DNA from: CAWGOF01 sp963824225
GTDB lineage: Bacteria; Acidobacteriota; Polarisedimenticolia; Polarisedimenticolales; Polarisedimenticolaceae
Reading direction: 5' to 3'
Assembly (NCBI GenBank): GCA_963824225.1
Contig: CAWGOF010000003.1
Location: 2,790,001-2,854,000, forward strand
DNA: 64,000 nt
Part shown: positions 18,501 through 26,814 of the stretch, one piece after another
Layout: each line of letters starts with the position of its first letter
Numbering within the stretch: the stretch's first letter is position 1
Made by a program: the position numbers and the translations under genes
Notes under the pieces: model-generated
Told to the model about the DNA's origin: nothing
The model's input: the letters and a program-made list of their open reading frames with translations, nothing else
The model's database searches: none

Positions 18501-19284
18501 GCTCGCCGCAGTCGCCGACGTCACGCTCGGGGAAGGCCCGAGCGAGGTCCGCCGGATCGACGGCCGGCGCGTGGCCGTGGTCGGCGCGAACATCGCGCTC
18601 GGCTCGCTGAGCGGCGCCGTGGAACAGATCGACGAGGAGCTCGGAACGCGCATGAGCTGGCCCACCGACATGACCTACCTGATCTCGGGCCAGAACGACG
18701 AGTGGCAGCGCAGCCGGGCCAGCTTGTGGCTCGCCCTGGGCCTCAGCGTGTTCCTGGTCTACGTCATCATGGCCATGCAGTTCGAGTCGATGCTCCAGCC
18801 CCTGGTCATCATGCTCACGCTCCCGCTCGCGTCGGTCGGCACGGTGCTGACGCTCAAGGCGCTCGGGCTCGCGCTGTCGATCATCGTGTTCCTCGGGCTG
18901 ATCATCCTGGCCGGCATCGTGGTCAACAACGCGATCGTGTTGCTGGACTACGTGAACACGCTGCGCGAGCGCGGGCTGTCGCGCGAGGAGGCGATCGTCA
19001 CCGCCGGGCGCGTGCGGCTCCGGCCGATCCTGATGACCACCGGCACGGCGGTCCTGGGCCTCGTGCCGATGGCGCTGGGCTTCGGCGAGGGCGCCGAGAT
19101 CCGGGCTCCGATGGCGATCGCCGTGATCAGCGGATTGACCAGCTCGACTCCTTTGACCCTCGTCGTCATCCCGAGCATCTACGCGCTCGTCGACTCGTGG
19201 AAGCAGCGTCTGCTGGGTCTCGAGCGCGCGCCCGGGGCCGCCCCGGCCGACGCGCTCGGCGCGTCCGAGGTCGCGACGCCGTGA
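15574..19284 (+). CDS. RND efflux permease with extra membrane insertion
   Basis: A 1236-residue inner-membrane transporter of the hydrophobe/amphiphile RND type. It begins with the family's N-terminal helix (TTRPIAILMVVMATVVFGWL) and PTLTVRTEYPGAAPEEVE. The central membrane helix contains GLALGVGMLVDSSIVVLE, with the proton-relay Asp. Usual length is about 1030-1060. The excess is a hydrophobic stretch of about 160-180 residues (roughly 529-700, bases 17160-17680) between helices 6 and 7, rich in predicted helices and without a known domain. Its GTG start overlaps the adaptor stop, and its stop overlaps the start of the second permease. Confidence 0.93.
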   Translation: MKLPKADRTFITTRPIAILMVVMATVVFGWLSYRRLPVTLMPELSYPTLTVRTEYPGAAPEEVENDVSRPIEEQVGVIGGLKKLSSISRAGVSDVVLEFAWDTPMSEATQTVLEKLDLVFLPDEADRPLILHYDPALDPVLELSLSGHGDRFTGEAGLRRLRRLADLRIKKELEPIKGVAAVRVRGGLEEEIQVLLDEDALLGTGISIQQVIDRLAQENINVAGGTLKEGRIEYLVRTLNEYEDIGQIESTIVATRDGRDVRVGDIGRVERSHKDREIVTRADGGESIQIEIFKEGDANLVALAKRVHEALGEFDPDREAAAAAAADAKPAGPAPRGPSGLIEQIWKDEGAKLQLVADRSVFVESSIDEVVGAAVSGGLLAVLVLYLFLRNLASTAIIAVGIPVALLVTFAPLHLLGVSLNVMSLGGLALGVGMLVDSSIVVLESIYRRREDGDDPITAVERGTSEVRGAVWASSLASVAVFFPMVFVEGIAGQAFGDLGLAVVVSQLMATAAAVYFLPMLVARAGLGLGVSGAVGLVLTLISLSAASPRVGRTAMLVLLALLVIGLVAGIVRAWRARGTDEARVDGLYRWAALGRLLSSIGVPSRLFGRMVRWPLAGRARIVRLVLLPVVWLLAPIVALVGWIYVIGIRFLLGTVFEWVLGKPILLSFHGLTGLSRGTVPFLGRAFAAVVWLPLRLTGAAMSWLETMYPRVLRPALAHPGLIAVVVVACFGITWRVARTLDSELLPEVHQGEFSVEVQLPVGTPVETTESLVAPIERAILEHEDAIRSLILTVGYDPANTQRSDEGEHTARFKILLTEAYREPAQEQRLIDGLRRSLAAVPDLKARVVRPVLFSFKTPIEVEVHGNDLARLKDVADEVQARMEGLPELADVETTLHSGAPEVQIVYDRDRVARYGLNVRDVARLVRDKVQGHEATRFNLHDRRIPIVVRLDLADRETVEDVRAIVVNPGGDRPIELAAVADVTLGEGPSEVRRIDGRRVAVVGANIALGSLSGAVEQIDEELGTRMSWPTDMTYLISGQNDEWQRSRASLWLALGLSVFLVYVIMAMQFESMLQPLVIMLTLPLASVGTVLTLKALGLALSIIVFLGLIILAGIVVNNAIVLLDYVNTLRERGLSREEAIVTAGRVRLRPILMTTGTAVLGLVPMALGFGEGAEIRAPMAIAVISGLTSSTPLTLVVIPSIYALVDSWKQRLLGLERAPGAAPADALGASEVATP

Positions 19285-22200
19285 GCCCCCGCGACTTCGA
19301 CCGCGAGGGCCGGCTCCCGCAGTTCTCGCTCGACCGTCGCATCACGCTGCTCGTGCTCGCGCTGACGCTCGTCGTCGTCGGCGTGGCCGCGGTGGTCCGC
19401 ATCCCGGTCGAGCTGATCCCCGCGGGGTACGACGAGCCGTTCCTGAGCGTGTTCGTGCCGTGGGAGGACGCACCGTCCCGGGAGGTCCTGGACAAGCTCA
19501 CGCTGCCGCTCGAGGAGGAGCTGGCGACCGTCCGCGGCATCTCGCGCCAGACCAGCGTCAGCCTGACCGGCCGGTCGAGGGTGTTCCTGAACTTCAAGCA
19601 CGGCACCGACATGGACGTCGCCTACCGCGAGGTGCGCGACCGCGTCGAGCGCGCGCGCGCCCGGTTCCCCGACGACATCGACCGCGTGTACGTCAACAAG
19701 GACGACGCGTCGGGGATCCCGGTGTACGTCCTCGGCGTGGCGATCGACCCGTCGGTTGTCGACAGCTACAACCTGCTGCAGAACGCGGTGATCCTGCCGC
19801 TGTCGCGCGTCGACGGCGTGGCCACGGTCGAGGCCGACGGCCTGGTCGAGAAGGAGATCCTGATCGAGCTCGATCGCGAGCGCACCGCGGCTGCCGGGAT
19901 CAACGTGTTCGCCCTGTCCCAGGAGCTGGGCGGCGACAACTTCACGCTGGCCTCGGGCAACGTGCGCGAGGGGCCGAGGAAGCTGCTCCTGCGCTCGGTC
20001 GCGCGCTACCGCAGCCTCGAGGAGATCGCGGACCGGCGTGTCGGCGAATCGATCCGGCTCGGCGACATCGCCACGATCTCGTACGAGCAGCCGGAGAAGG
20101 ATTTCCGCGTGCGGGCGATGAGCAAGCCCGCCGTGGCGGTCCTGGTCATGAAGGAGGGTGACGCGAACGTCCGCCAGGTGTCGACCGACGTCGCCGCAGC
20201 GGTCGAGCGCATGAAGATCGACCCCCGGCTCAAGCAGCTCGAGATGGTCACGCTGTTCAGCCAGGGCGAGGTGATCGACGAGTCGCTGAGCACGCTTCTG
20301 CACTCGGGCGTCGTCGGCGGGTTGATCGCCGGCGTCGTGCTGTTCCTGTTCCTGCGGCGGTTCCGCCTGACGCTGATCATCTGTCTCGGCATCCCGGTCA
20401 GTCTGCTGATCGGCCTGACCGTCATGTACTTCAGCGGCGAGTCGCTGAACCTGCTCACGCTGCTCGGCCTGATGCTGTGTGTCGGCATGCTCGTCGACAA
20501 CGCGGTCGTGGTCGCCGAGAACATCCATCGCCTGCACCACGACGGGATGGAGCGCCGGGAGGCGTGCATCCACGGCGCGGGCGAGGTGTCGCTCGCGATC
20601 ACGATGTCGACGCTGACGACGATAGTCGTTTTCGCCCCGGTAGCGCTGGCCGAGGGACCGGCGCAGTTCTTCCTGCTGCGCCTGGCGATCCCGGTCTGCG
20701 TGTCGGTTGCGGCATCGCTCCTGGTCGCGCTCGTGTTCACCCCGCTGTGCGTGTATCTGACGCTCCCCGCCTCGACCGACGCCGAGCAGCCGACGCGGCT
20801 GCGTCGGCTGCACGATCGGCTCAACGGATGGCTCCGCGGCCTGTACGAGACGACGTTCGGCCGACTGAACCGGGCGTACGACCGGTGGCTCGAGTGGGCC
20901 CTGGGCCGGCGGTTCGACCTGGCAGCGCTCCTGATGCTCGTGTTCGTCGTCACCGCGGCGCTGCCGATGCAGAAGGTCAAGTTCACCGAGGTCCAGGAGG
21001 AGGAGCGCTCGGGGTTCGAGATCGAAGTCGAGATGCCGCAGAACACGACGCTCGAGGAAGCGGAGGAGTGGTTCCTCCAGGCCGAGAAGGTCGTCGAGAG
21101 CAAGAAGGACGAGCTCGGCCTCGAGGGCTGGTTCGTGTTCCACCGCAAGGTGTTCGGCGAGGTCAGCGGGTGGTTCACCCGACCCCGAACCAGCGACGTC
21201 ACGGCCAAGGAAGCGACGAAGATTGTGAAGGACGCCCTGCCCAAGAAGCCGGGGTTCAAGCTCACCGTGGGCGACGACCGCGATCAGGCGGAGCAGGATG
21301 CCAAGTCGACCTACACGCTGACGCTGAACGGCGAGGATGTGGACGAGCTGGAACAGATCGCCGAGGGCCTCGAGCAGCTGTTGGTCCAGGTGCCGGGGGT
21401 GCTGGCCCTCAAGGGTGGATCGGAGCAGGCGCTGAGCGAGCTCGCGCTCGTCGTCGATCGACAGCGCGCCGAGCAGTACGGGGTCAACCCGCAGGTCGTG
21501 GCCGGCGTCGTGGGCGCGGCCCTGCGCGGCGCGGCGCTGCCCAAGTACCGCGACGCGGGCAAGGAGATCCCGGTCCGCGTGCGGTTCGAGGAGCAGGATC
21601 GCGAGAGTCTGACCGAGCTCGCGGGGTTTGAGATCCCGACCTCGAGCGGGGGCACCGTGCCGCTGTCCGCCGTGACCGAGCCGCGGGTGCTCCCGACGCA
21701 GCGCTACATCCTGCGCAACGAGAAGCGCATCGGCCGCGCGGTCGCGCTCGAGCTCGAGCAAGGCAAGGAGCCCGAGGCGCGCGAGCGGCTCGACCGCATC
21801 GTGCGGGCGATCGACCTGCCCGAGGGCGTGACGCTCGGCGCGAACCAGGGGCAGCGCCAGCTCGACGAGGATTTCGCCGGCCTGCGGTACGCCGCGATCC
21901 TGTCGGTCGTGCTGATCTACCTGCTGATGGGCTTCCTGTTCGAGAGCTTCATCCTGCCGCTGTCGATCATCCTGACGATCCCGCTGTCGTTGATCGGCGT
22001 GTACTGGACCCACTTCGCCACAGGGCTCGACCTCGACTTCCTCGGTGTGGTCGCGATCGTCCTGCTCGTCGGCGTGGTGGTGAACAACGGGATCGTCCTC
22101 GTGGACTACATCAACCGGCAGCGCCTGCGCGGGTTCCCGCGCGACGAGGCGGTGAAGTCGGCCACGTCCCGGCGGTACCGGCCGATCATGATGACGGCGC

Positions 22201-22442
22201 TGACCACGATCATGGGGATGGTGCCGCTCGCGCTCGCCGGGTCGAACAGCATCGGATTGAGCTACACGAGCTTCAGCCTGACGCTGATCGGCGGGATGAC
22301 CACGGCGACGTTGCTGACCCTGCTCGTCGTCCCTGTGTTCTACACGCTGTTCGACGATGCGCGAGAGGCGTTCGCCACGGCGATGTCGCGCCGGGCGGAG
22401 CCCGCCCGTGCCGTCGCCGTCACCGACACCGCCAGCGTTTGA
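19281..22442 (+). CDS. Second RND efflux permease
   Basis: A 1053-residue RND transporter of normal length, starting at GTG 19281 over the previous stop (GTGA). It carries FLSVFVPWEDAPSREVLDK at the porter entrance, LGLMLCVGMLVDNAVVVAEN in helix 4 and a complete second half (VVNNGIVLVDYINRQ). It is clearly distinct from the first permease. One adaptor with two permeases recalls MdtABC, where two permeases form a mixed trimer. No TolC-type channel gene is present. Confidence 0.93.
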   Translation: MSPRDFDREGRLPQFSLDRRITLLVLALTLVVVGVAAVVRIPVELIPAGYDEPFLSVFVPWEDAPSREVLDKLTLPLEEELATVRGISRQTSVSLTGRSRVFLNFKHGTDMDVAYREVRDRVERARARFPDDIDRVYVNKDDASGIPVYVLGVAIDPSVVDSYNLLQNAVILPLSRVDGVATVEADGLVEKEILIELDRERTAAAGINVFALSQELGGDNFTLASGNVREGPRKLLLRSVARYRSLEEIADRRVGESIRLGDIATISYEQPEKDFRVRAMSKPAVAVLVMKEGDANVRQVSTDVAAAVERMKIDPRLKQLEMVTLFSQGEVIDESLSTLLHSGVVGGLIAGVVLFLFLRRFRLTLIICLGIPVSLLIGLTVMYFSGESLNLLTLLGLMLCVGMLVDNAVVVAENIHRLHHDGMERREACIHGAGEVSLAITMSTLTTIVVFAPVALAEGPAQFFLLRLAIPVCVSVAASLLVALVFTPLCVYLTLPASTDAEQPTRLRRLHDRLNGWLRGLYETTFGRLNRAYDRWLEWALGRRFDLAALLMLVFVVTAALPMQKVKFTEVQEEERSGFEIEVEMPQNTTLEEAEEWFLQAEKVVESKKDELGLEGWFVFHRKVFGEVSGWFTRPRTSDVTAKEATKIVKDALPKKPGFKLTVGDDRDQAEQDAKSTYTLTLNGEDVDELEQIAEGLEQLLVQVPGVLALKGGSEQALSELALVVDRQRAEQYGVNPQVVAGVVGAALRGAALPKYRDAGKEIPVRVRFEEQDRESLTELAGFEIPTSSGGTVPLSAVTEPRVLPTQRYILRNEKRIGRAVALELEQGKEPEARERLDRIVRAIDLPEGVTLGANQGQRQLDEDFAGLRYAAILSVVLIYLLMGFLFESFILPLSIILTIPLSLIGVYWTHFATGLDLDFLGVVAIVLLVGVVVNNGIVLVDYINRQRLRGFPRDEAVKSATSRRYRPIMMTALTTIMGMVPLALAGSNSIGLSYTSFSLTLIGGMTTATLLTLLVVPVFYTLFDDAREAFATAMSRRAEPARAVAVTDTASV

Positions 22443-22479
22443 GGTTGGAGCCCGCCGGTCGGTGTGGTAAAAGTGCGCG

Positions 22480-23502
22480 ATGGACCGGACGCGCGCCCGC
22501 ATCGCCTGGTCGCTTTCCACGTTGCTGATCCTCGTTGCGCCCGCGACCGCACAGGAATCCGCGTCGCCGGCACCGACGAAGCCCTGGACCAACGACACCG
22601 AGCTCAGCGTGGTCGCGACGCAGGGGAACTCGGAAACGCTGACCCTGGGGTTCAAGGACCGGTACGAGACGCCGGTGGGCAAGACGGACAAGGGCCGCGT
22701 GCGGCTCAAGGTCGAGGGCACGTTGGCCGACAAGGCGGACAAGCGCTTCGTGATCGCGTCGATCCCCGACCCGGGCCAGCCGATCGATCCGCAGAACCCG
22801 TGCGCCGGTGCCGGCGTGTCGTGCGCGACGATCGAGCCGGCGATCGAGGACAGCATCGAGCGCTACCTGGTCGAGGGGCGGTACGATCGGAAGTTCAGCG
22901 AGCGCGCGGTGTGGAACACGGGTGCGAGCTGGGATCGCAACCTGACCGACGGCTCGGGCGTCGAGAGCCGGGCGATCGGATTCGCCGGCCTGGGCCACAT
23001 CTGGTCGGACAAGGACGACCTCGAGTTCACGACGAACTACAGCCTGTCGTACACCGATCGCCGGGAGACCACGCCCGACCCGGAGAAGGACGACACGTTC
23101 GCCGGCGCGCGTTTCGACTGGTCGTACCGCAACGACTGGACCAAGACGGTCACGTACAAGAACACCTGGACGATCAACGCGAGCCTGAGCGATGGGGAGG
23201 ACTTCGGCTTCGACATGGTCAACTCGGTCGGCGTCAGCATGACCGAGCGGGTGGCGATCAAGGTCAGCCTGCAGTGGCTGTACAACAACCTCCCGCCGCT
23301 CCAGACGGTCGACCTCGACTGCGCGAACCCCGATCCGTCGGACCCGCGGGCCACCGTCCCGTGCAACCTGATCTGCGTCGACGGGACGGGGATCATCGTC
23401 GCGTGCACGACGCCCGGAGCGATCCAGCTGAACGACGAGACCGACATTCGCAAGGAGAAGACCGACCTGATCTTCAACACGTCGCTCGTGATCAAGCTGT
23501 GA
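22480..23502 (+). CDS. DUF481 family outer-membrane protein
   Basis: A 340-residue protein with a signal peptide (cleavage near ATAQE) and the DUF481 opening LSVVATQGNSETLTLGF. Alternating hydrophobic strands follow and it ends in VIKL, as for outer-membrane barrels. A Cys-bearing loop (about 285-310) is unusual. It follows the RND operon by 37 bases and may be co-transcribed with it. DUF481 proteins have no settled function. Confidence 0.8.
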   Translation: MDRTRARIAWSLSTLLILVAPATAQESASPAPTKPWTNDTELSVVATQGNSETLTLGFKDRYETPVGKTDKGRVRLKVEGTLADKADKRFVIASIPDPGQPIDPQNPCAGAGVSCATIEPAIEDSIERYLVEGRYDRKFSERAVWNTGASWDRNLTDGSGVESRAIGFAGLGHIWSDKDDLEFTTNYSLSYTDRRETTPDPEKDDTFAGARFDWSYRNDWTKTVTYKNTWTINASLSDGEDFGFDMVNSVGVSMTERVAIKVSLQWLYNNLPPLQTVDLDCANPDPSDPRATVPCNLICVDGTGIIVACTTPGAIQLNDETDIRKEKTDLIFNTSLVIKL

Positions 23503-23542
23503 CCCGGATGGTACAATTCCCGCTTCCACAGGGGCCGCCGTC

Positions 23543-24457
23543 GTGACCGAGGCTGTGCAGCAGATTCTCGCGGGCTACGCTGGGGAGAACCCCGGCGTGC
23601 TGTCCAACCTGGCCCGCCTGCTGAACCACGGGACGCTCGCCGGCACCGGCCGGCTCGTGATCCTGCCGGTCGATCAAGGCGTCGAGCACGGCCCGGCGCG
23701 CTCGTTCGGGCCGAACCAGGCGGGCTACGACCCGGACTACCATTACGAGCTGGCGATCGAGGCCGGTTGCAACGCGTATGCCGCGCCGCTGGGGTTCCTC
23801 GAGGCCGGCGCGGCACGACACGCGGGCGAGATCCCGCTGATCCTGAAGCTCAACAACAACACGTCGCTGCTCAACGACAAGGACCCGGTGTCGGTGCAGA
23901 CGGGGAGCGTGCGCGACGCGCTGCGCCTGGGCTGCGCGGCGATCGGCTACACCGTGTACCCGGGCTCCGCGCACTCGCCGCGGATGTACGAGCAGCTGCG
24001 CGCGCTGACGGAAGAAGCCAAGGCCGCCGGGCTCGCGGTCGTCGTGTGGTCCTACCCGCGCGGCCAGCAGCTATCGAAGGAGGGCGAGACGGCGATCGAC
24101 GTCGTGGCGTATGCGGCGCAGATCGTGGCCCAGATGGGCGCGAACGTGATCAAGGTCAAGCTCCCCTCGGCGCACATCGAGCAGGACGCAGCGCGCAAGG
24201 TGTACGACAAGGAGCGCATCCCGATCGGCTCGCTCGCCGAGCGCGTGCGCCACGTGGTCCAGTCGTCCTTCGCCGGCAAGCGCATCGTCGTGTTCTCGGG
24301 CGGGGAGAAGTCCGACGACGCGGCGCTCCTCGAGCAGGTGCGCGCGATCCATGCCGGTGGCGGGTTCGGCTCGATCATCGGGCGCAACTCGTTCCAGCGC
24401 CCGCGGGCCGACGCGCTCGCGCTCCTGCGCACGATCATGGGTGTGTACGCCGGCTGA
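23543..24457 (+). CDS. fbaB: Class I fructose-bisphosphate aldolase (DhnA/FbaB type)
   Basis: A 304-residue Schiff-base aldolase cleaving fructose 1,6-bisphosphate in glycolysis or gluconeogenesis. Family marks are ILPVDQGVEHGPARSF, LKLNNNTSLL, the VVVWSYPRG strand and the Schiff-base lysine region ANVIKVKLPS. The C-terminal phosphate-binding part is FSGGEKSDDAA and GGFGSIIGRNSFQRP. It starts with GTG after a 40-base gap and is followed closely by the DUF1820 gene. Confidence 0.93.
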   Translation: MTEAVQQILAGYAGENPGVLSNLARLLNHGTLAGTGRLVILPVDQGVEHGPARSFGPNQAGYDPDYHYELAIEAGCNAYAAPLGFLEAGAARHAGEIPLILKLNNNTSLLNDKDPVSVQTGSVRDALRLGCAAIGYTVYPGSAHSPRMYEQLRALTEEAKAAGLAVVVWSYPRGQQLSKEGETAIDVVAYAAQIVAQMGANVIKVKLPSAHIEQDAARKVYDKERIPIGSLAERVRHVVQSSFAGKRIVVFSGGEKSDDAALLEQVRAIHAGGGFGSIIGRNSFQRPRADALALLRTIMGVYAG

Positions 24458-24486
24458 TCTCGTCAGCGTGCTACTCTGCCCGGGCC

Positions 24487-24837
24487 ATGACTCGACGACA
24501 CGCCGCACCGCGGCGCACGTACCGCGTGACGTTCCTGAACCAGGGCAAGGTGTACGAGATCTATGCCCGCAACGTGGCCCACGGCGAGATGTTCGGCTTC
24601 GTCGAGGTTTCAGACATCGTGTTCGGCGAGCGGAGTCAGGTCGTCGTCGATCCATCCGAGGAGAGCCTGAAGCACGAGTTCGCCGGGGTCGCGCGGACGT
24701 TCATCCCGCTTCACTCGGTCGTGCGGATCGACGAGGTACAGAAAGAAGGCACGCCGCGCATCAGCGAGCTGCCCAAGGGCGGCACCGTCGCGACGTTCCC
24801 CACGCCGATCTACACGCCTGGTCGCGACAAGAGCTGA
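24487..24837 (+). CDS. DUF1820 family protein
   Basis: A 116-residue cytoplasmic protein matching DUF1820: YRVTFLNQGKVYEIYARNV, FGFVEVSDIVFGERSQVVVD, PSEESLKHEFAGV and IPLHSVVRIDEVQKEGTPR. The family has no known activity. Its last 28 bases overlap the 3' end of the convergent metallo-hydrolase gene. Confidence 0.88.
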   Translation: MTRRHAAPRRTYRVTFLNQGKVYEIYARNVAHGEMFGFVEVSDIVFGERSQVVVDPSEESLKHEFAGVARTFIPLHSVVRIDEVQKEGTPRISELPKGGTVATFPTPIYTPGRDKS

Positions 24838-25988
24838 GACGCTTTCGTTCGGAACCGCAGCCACTCGCCGGGGAGCGGCATCGTCCAGGCCGGGCCGCTC
24901 GGTCCGCACGCGGCGGGATCGGGCCCCCGCGGCTCGTGGCTCGGAAGCCCCATCTCGGCCCGCACCGTCTCGAGGAACGTCGCCGCGCGCTCGTCCGTCA
25001 GGTTGGCGACGAAGCGCAGCGGCCGATCGAGCGGCTGGAAGAAGTCGTCGTAGTGCGTGACCAGGACGTGACGCGCTCGCGTCTGCTCGAGCAGCCCGCG
25101 CGGATAGTCGCGCGCGCGCCAGGAGGACGGCATGCAGGTGACGGCGAGATCGACCGGTCGCTCGGCGATGACGTCCTCCGGTGGAAAGCCGCGCGGCGCG
25201 TCGCTCGCCGCGTCCTGGTAGTGCAGGCGGAACGCCGGGCGGCCGTCCGTGTCGAGCAGGTCGACGAGGAACGCGAACGGCAGGCCCTCCTTCATGTCGG
25301 CATTCCGCTTGTCGTTCCAGTTCGTCCACGGCGCCGCGACCTCGCCGGGCGCGAAGTGGTATCCGCCGAGGTGGTCGGCATGCCCCGACCGGAGCGGCAG
25401 CACGCGCACCGGGAGCGGCGCGCCGCCCCGATCGCTCAGGCGCAGCCAGTGGCCGTCGAGCGGCTCGAGCGCCACGACGCTCGGACCGAGCGCCGGGAAC
25501 GCCGACAGCATGTTCGCCCCCGACCGGTTGACCAGCACGCTCGCCGCGTGCGCGTGCTCGAGCAGCACGACCGGAACGTCGGCCAGATGGTCGTAGTGCG
25601 CGTGCCCGACGAGGATCGCGTACACGCGATCGAGCGCCAGCCCGTCGAGCCCGCGCGCGATCGCCGGTCCGTCCTGCACGATCCGGCCGAAGCCGGCGCC
25701 GATCAGACCGACGCGCGAGAAGTACGGGCCGAAGAGCAGCGCGACGCCCCGCCACTCGACGTACAGACCGGACACGCCGAGGTACCGCACGAGCACGGAG
25801 TCGTCGTCCGTCGCCGGCCGCGGTCCAGGCGCGCACGGTGGGTCTTCGAAGTCGAAGTCCCGACCGTGGTTCGGAGCATACGTCGCGCGGACCGTGTGGC
25901 CGTGCAGGCCGGACAGGACCGGCAACAGCGCCAGGACGCCGATCATGCCCGAAACGAGAAGCGCGACCGCGACGCGGCGACGCGTCAT
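24810..25988 (-). CDS. MBL-fold metal-dependent hydrolase (UlaG / NAPE-PLD-like), membrane anchored
   Basis: A 392-residue protein with an N-terminal membrane segment (about 5-25) and a metallo-beta-lactamase fold. The metal motif HAHYDH is clear, with further ligands in SGHADH and THYDDFF. The order resembles beta-lactamase-like enzymes acting on lipids or lactones. The start at 25988 is chosen because ATGA overlaps the stop of the nitrilase gene. It is the last gene of an MFS-nitrilase-hydrolase operon. Confidence 0.82.
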   Translation of the reverse strand: MTRRRVAVALLVSGMIGVLALLPVLSGLHGHTVRATYAPNHGRDFDFEDPPCAPGPRPATDDDSVLVRYLGVSGLYVEWRGVALLFGPYFSRVGLIGAGFGRIVQDGPAIARGLDGLALDRVYAILVGHAHYDHLADVPVVLLEHAHAASVLVNRSGANMLSAFPALGPSVVALEPLDGHWLRLSDRGGAPLPVRVLPLRSGHADHLGGYHFAPGEVAAPWTNWNDKRNADMKEGLPFAFLVDLLDTDGRPAFRLHYQDAASDAPRGFPPEDVIAERPVDLAVTCMPSSWRARDYPRGLLEQTRARHVLVTHYDDFFQPLDRPLRFVANLTDERAATFLETVRAEMGLPSHEPRGPDPAACGPSGPAWTMPLPGEWLRFRTKASQLLSRPGV

Positions 25989-26812
25989 CCCTGGCCCACG
26001 TCGTGCCACGCCCGAGCGTACAGCTCGGCGCGCACGGCGAGGTACCCTGGATAGTGGCCCCGCGCGGTCTCGACGACCGAGCGCTCGACGGACACGCGGG
26101 TCACGGGCTCGGACGTCTCGACCAGCACCTCACCGCTCGGTGCGACGGCGATCGACGGCCCGCCGATCGGAACGCCCCCTTCGGGACGCGGCCGGTTGAC
26201 CGACACGACGTAGGTGCAGCTCGTGATCGCGTTCGCGCGGATGACGGTCTTCCAGCGCTCGTAGCTCGCGGGCGGCGTGGCCCGCGGCGCGAGGATCACG
26301 AGGGCGCCTGCCGCGCCGAGGAGGTGTGCGCCCTCGGGGCGCTGGAGGTCCGAGCAGATCTGGACGCCGAGCGGCAAGCCCAGCGCCTCGATCGGCCGCG
26401 GCGGCGCGTCGCCCGGCACGTAGTGGTCGCTCTCCCAGTAGCCGTCTTCCGCGGGGAGGTGGAGCTTGTCGTACGTGGCGACGAGCTGGCCCGCGGCGTC
26501 GACGAGCAGCGCGCGGTTGCGCCGCGTTGCGCTCGCTCGATCGCGCACGATCGCGCCGCCGAGAACGGCGATCCCGCACGTTCCTGCGGCCGCGGCGAGC
26601 CGGCGCAAGCGCGGACCGTCGGGCGGCTCGGCGTCGGCCTCGGAGACGGCGCGCGTCGCCGGGACCCACGGGTCGAGCGGCAGCTCGGGGAGCACGGCGA
26701 GCTCGGCACCGAGCCGGCGGGCCTCGGTCAGCCGATCGGCCAGACGCCGGTCGGCCCCGTCGCCCCAGAACACGTCGTGGACGATGGCGAGCTCGAGCGA
26801 TGTGTGCCCCAC
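25985..26812 (-). CDS. Carbon-nitrogen hydrolase (nitrilase superfamily)
   Basis: A 275-residue amidase-type enzyme with the Glu-Lys-Cys triad: Glu in LPELPLDP, Lys in YDKLHLPAEDGYW and Cys in GVQICSDLQRPEG. It begins with GTG at 26812, two bases after the MFS stop, and ends overlapping the start of the next gene (ATGA). The nature of the amide or nitrile substrate cannot be read from the sequence. Confidence 0.88.
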   Translation of the reverse strand: MGHTSLELAIVHDVFWGDGADRRLADRLTEARRLGAELAVLPELPLDPWVPATRAVSEADAEPPDGPRLRRLAAAAGTCGIAVLGGAIVRDRASATRRNRALLVDAAGQLVATYDKLHLPAEDGYWESDHYVPGDAPPRPIEALGLPLGVQICSDLQRPEGAHLLGAAGALVILAPRATPPASYERWKTVIRANAITSCTYVVSVNRPRPEGGVPIGGPSIAVAPSGEVLVETSEPVTRVSVERSVVETARGHYPGYLAVRAELYARAWHDVGQG

Positions 26813-26814
26813 GT

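Noticed and set aside
19179..22856. A very long minus-strand open frame (over 1200 codons) opposite the second RND permease
   Set aside because: It is rich in Arg, His, Asp and Gln without any domain and mirrors a well-supported transporter. High-GC coding DNA commonly gives such antisense frames.
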